From assembly GCA_937923375.1 (NCBI GenBank), contig CALAJG010000001.1, positions 1 to 7,694 of the forward strand: a stretch of DNA of 7,694 nt, written 5' to 3'. Made by a program: the position numbers and the translations under genes. Positions 6,543 through 7,694 of this stretch are shown piece by piece; the stretch's first letter is position 1, and every line of letters begins with the position of its first letter. Under the pieces are notes generated by a model. It had not been told where the DNA came from and ran no database searches. It saw only the letters and a list, made by a program, of their open reading frames with translations. This DNA is from an uncultured Leucothrix sp. Its GTDB lineage: Bacteria > Pseudomonadota > Gammaproteobacteria > Thiotrichales > Thiotrichaceae.

Positions 6543-6884
6543 TTACCTCTGACTAATCACCCAAACCAACACTGCCATATTGACTAAAACAGTCAACCAA
6601 AACACCAGTCGAAAAGCACGCTTCTGCGTCTTATGCCGCAACACTTGCTGCGCAATCAATGCACCGGGCCAACCACCCGCCAAAGCCAAAATATGCAAAG
6701 TGCTTTCCGGTGTTCGCCAACGACCGTTTCGCGCCGCTGATTTATCCCACCAATACGCCAAATACGTCGCAACACTGATCCCAACAAATCCCAAGAAAAC
6801 AAGCAGTAGCAACCTATCAGCCAGCACCAGCAACCCTAAAGCCGTGATAAAAATCAACGCCAATGCTATCGAAAACTGCTTCAT
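6543..6884 (-). CDS. DUF1294 family small membrane protein
   Basis: This 113-residue integral membrane protein carries the DUF1294 signature: YWWDKSAA (44-51), R.PE (57-60), LHILALAGGWPGA (63-75), and LRHK..K..F (82-91). Hydrophobic stretches at about 5-22, 25-45, 63-82 and 93-110 suggest three or four membrane helices. The function of the family is unknown. Many relatives carry an N-terminal cold-shock domain; here only the membrane part is present. The ATG overlaps the stop of the upstream nucleotidyltransferase by one base (TAATG), so it is the last gene of that operon and translation is probably coupled. Its stop lies ten bases from the end of the convergent kinase gene, with no convincing terminator on this strand. 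Confidence 0.88.
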   Translation of the reverse strand: MKQFSIALALIFITALGLLVLADRLLLLVFLGFVGISVATYLAYWWDKSAARNGRWRTPESTLHILALAGGWPGALIAQQVLRHKTQKRAFRLVFWLTVLVNMAVLVWVISQR

Positions 6885-7657
6885 TACAAATGCCCAAGCA
6901 GTCGACGTAAATCGCTGCTGTCCAAGCTTCGGTGCTTAGGTTCAAGGCGCTCAATATCCTCATCTGTAAAGCGCACAAAAGCCTTCATAACAAATGCAAA
7001 GCAGTCAGGATTAAGCGATAGCACTTCCGCCTCACCCAACTGAGCTTTTGCATAAATCAATTGCGTAAAAGCATTAAGCACCTGCGATTCAACAGTTAAG
7101 CCAGCAAGCAATTTTCCGAACTCAATTGGCGGCATCGTCTGTTTTTCAACAATCCAGCGAGCGCTCAACGTGGCACGCGCAAAGTAAAAGAACCTTTTGA
7201 GCTTGACTTCATCACCACTAACATCCCCCAACTTACCTTTGGCCATCGAAAAATAATGGTGGTAAGTCGCTTTAGCATTAAACGACGCTGCGATTTCCTG
7301 CCGCAGCAAAGGCGCTAGTACGTCGTGCTGACGATAAACAATCGGCGAAACCAACCACTCCTGAACCACCGCATTGCCGCTATTGGCAAGGTTCATGGCT
7401 TTACGAATATCCCAACCACTGATATCGAGCACGGGATTAATCGGCACTTCAATCACATCACGTTCACGAGCTAGTTGGATATACCAATCCTTGGGATGCG
7501 CATAGATAAAACGCACATCGTAATCACTGTCAGGTGATGGAAAGCCCCAAGCACGACTGCCACTTTCTATTGCAGCGATAATGGTGACATCATGCTTCTG
7601 CTCAATTTTGGTCAGATGCTCCTGAATGTCGTTTTCAATCGTTCCTGAGATATTCAT
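6884..7657 (-). CDS. RlaP/YcgL-type nucleotidyltransferase (DNA polymerase beta superfamily)
   Basis: This is a 257-residue predicted cytoplasmic nucleotidyltransferase. The catalytic pattern at the N-terminus is clear: ESGSRAWGFPSPDSDYDVR (31-49), with GSR (33-35) for nucleotide binding and D45 and D47 as the metal pair. A third acidic residue is likely D78 or D83 in LDISGWDIRK. The rest, about 100-257, is helical and includes YHHYFSMAKG and KLKRFFYFARATLSARW, typical of the RlaP group. That group was named for association with RNA ligases in RNA repair, but its substrate is not established to my knowledge. The start ATG 7657 forms an ATGA overlap with an upstream frame that enters from the right edge, and the 3' end overlaps the DUF1294 gene as TAATG, so three genes are probably co-transcribed. 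The ribosome site is weak, which fits translational coupling. The superfamily is secure; the biological role is open. Confidence 0.88.
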   Translation of the reverse strand: MNISGTIENDIQEHLTKIEQKHDVTIIAAIESGSRAWGFPSPDSDYDVRFIYAHPKDWYIQLARERDVIEVPINPVLDISGWDIRKAMNLANSGNAVVQEWLVSPIVYRQHDVLAPLLRQEIAASFNAKATYHHYFSMAKGKLGDVSGDEVKLKRFFYFARATLSARWIVEKQTMPPIEFGKLLAGLTVESQVLNAFTQLIYAKAQLGEAEVLSLNPDCFAFVMKAFVRFTDEDIERLEPKHRSLDSSDLRRLLGHL

Positions 7658-7694
7658 TGCTTCAACTCATAGCGTTTCAATACGGACTTAATCT
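7654..7694 (-). CDS. 3' end of an unidentified gene, rest outside the window
   Basis: Only the last twelve codons (IKSVLKRYELKQ) and a TGA stop are visible. The stop overlaps the nucleotidyltransferase start as ATGA, the same coupling seen between the regulator and kinase genes in this window. The overlap and the ordinary, charged residue content support a real gene end, but 41 bases are too few to prove it or identify the protein. Confidence 0.4.
   Translation of the reverse strand, partial: IKSVLKRYELKQ

Noticed and set aside
6499..6544. Possible terminator after the kinase gene: CGTTG pairing with CAACG, then a run of six T
   Set aside because: The T-run (6539-6544) is good, but the stem is only five pairs around a 29-base loop that includes coding sequence, so a hairpin is unlikely to form efficiently.
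6580..6939. 119-codon plus-strand open frame spanning the DUF1294 gene
   Set aside because: It is antisense to a clear DUF1294 protein and the nucleotidyltransferase end, with no family pattern.

Overview
This window looks like chromosomal DNA from a gammaproteobacterium, probably a marine or other aquatic one. The base composition is moderate and genes are tightly packed. The best clues are a three-gene envelope-stress unit (Spy/CpxP-type periplasmic protein, OmpR-family regulator, HAMP histidine kinase), Sec signal peptides and a proteobacterial-style DUF1294 protein. The genus cannot be fixed from sequence reading alone.

Left part (1-2851): the 5' end of a minus-strand family-5 (peptide-type) ABC transporter substrate-binding protein, cut by the window edge, lies divergent from a plus-strand M20 metallopeptidase with a complete set of metal ligands. 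They share a 107-bp spacer. The pairing suggests uptake of a peptide or N-acyl amino acid followed by hydrolysis in the cytoplasm, but this is inferred from context. A hairpin with a short T-run ends the peptidase gene.

Middle part (2888-6532): a minus-strand secreted protein of unknown function has an N-terminal half that resembles the periplasmic porter subdomain of RND efflux pumps, detached from any pump. A 262-bp spacer separates it from a plus-strand operon encoding a Met/His-rich Spy/CpxP-like protein, a CpxR/RstA-type response regulator and its sensor kinase. Regulator and kinase overlap by ATGA. The spacer holds a 10-bp-spaced direct repeat, GTTACA-N4-GTTACA, that nearly matches the RstA box recalled from E. 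coli. This suggests the system regulates itself and possibly the divergent secreted protein.

Right part (6543-7694): a minus-strand run of three tightly coupled genes: the last codons of an unknown gene (ATGA overlap), a RlaP/YcgL-type nucleotidyltransferase, and a small DUF1294 membrane protein (TAATG overlap). It converges on the kinase gene with a 10-bp gap.

No tRNA, rRNA, CRISPR array, insertion sequence or phage feature was seen. The most novel-looking items are the RND-subdomain-like secreted protein beside the stress operon, the operator-like repeat between them, and the uncharacterised nucleotidyltransferase operon.
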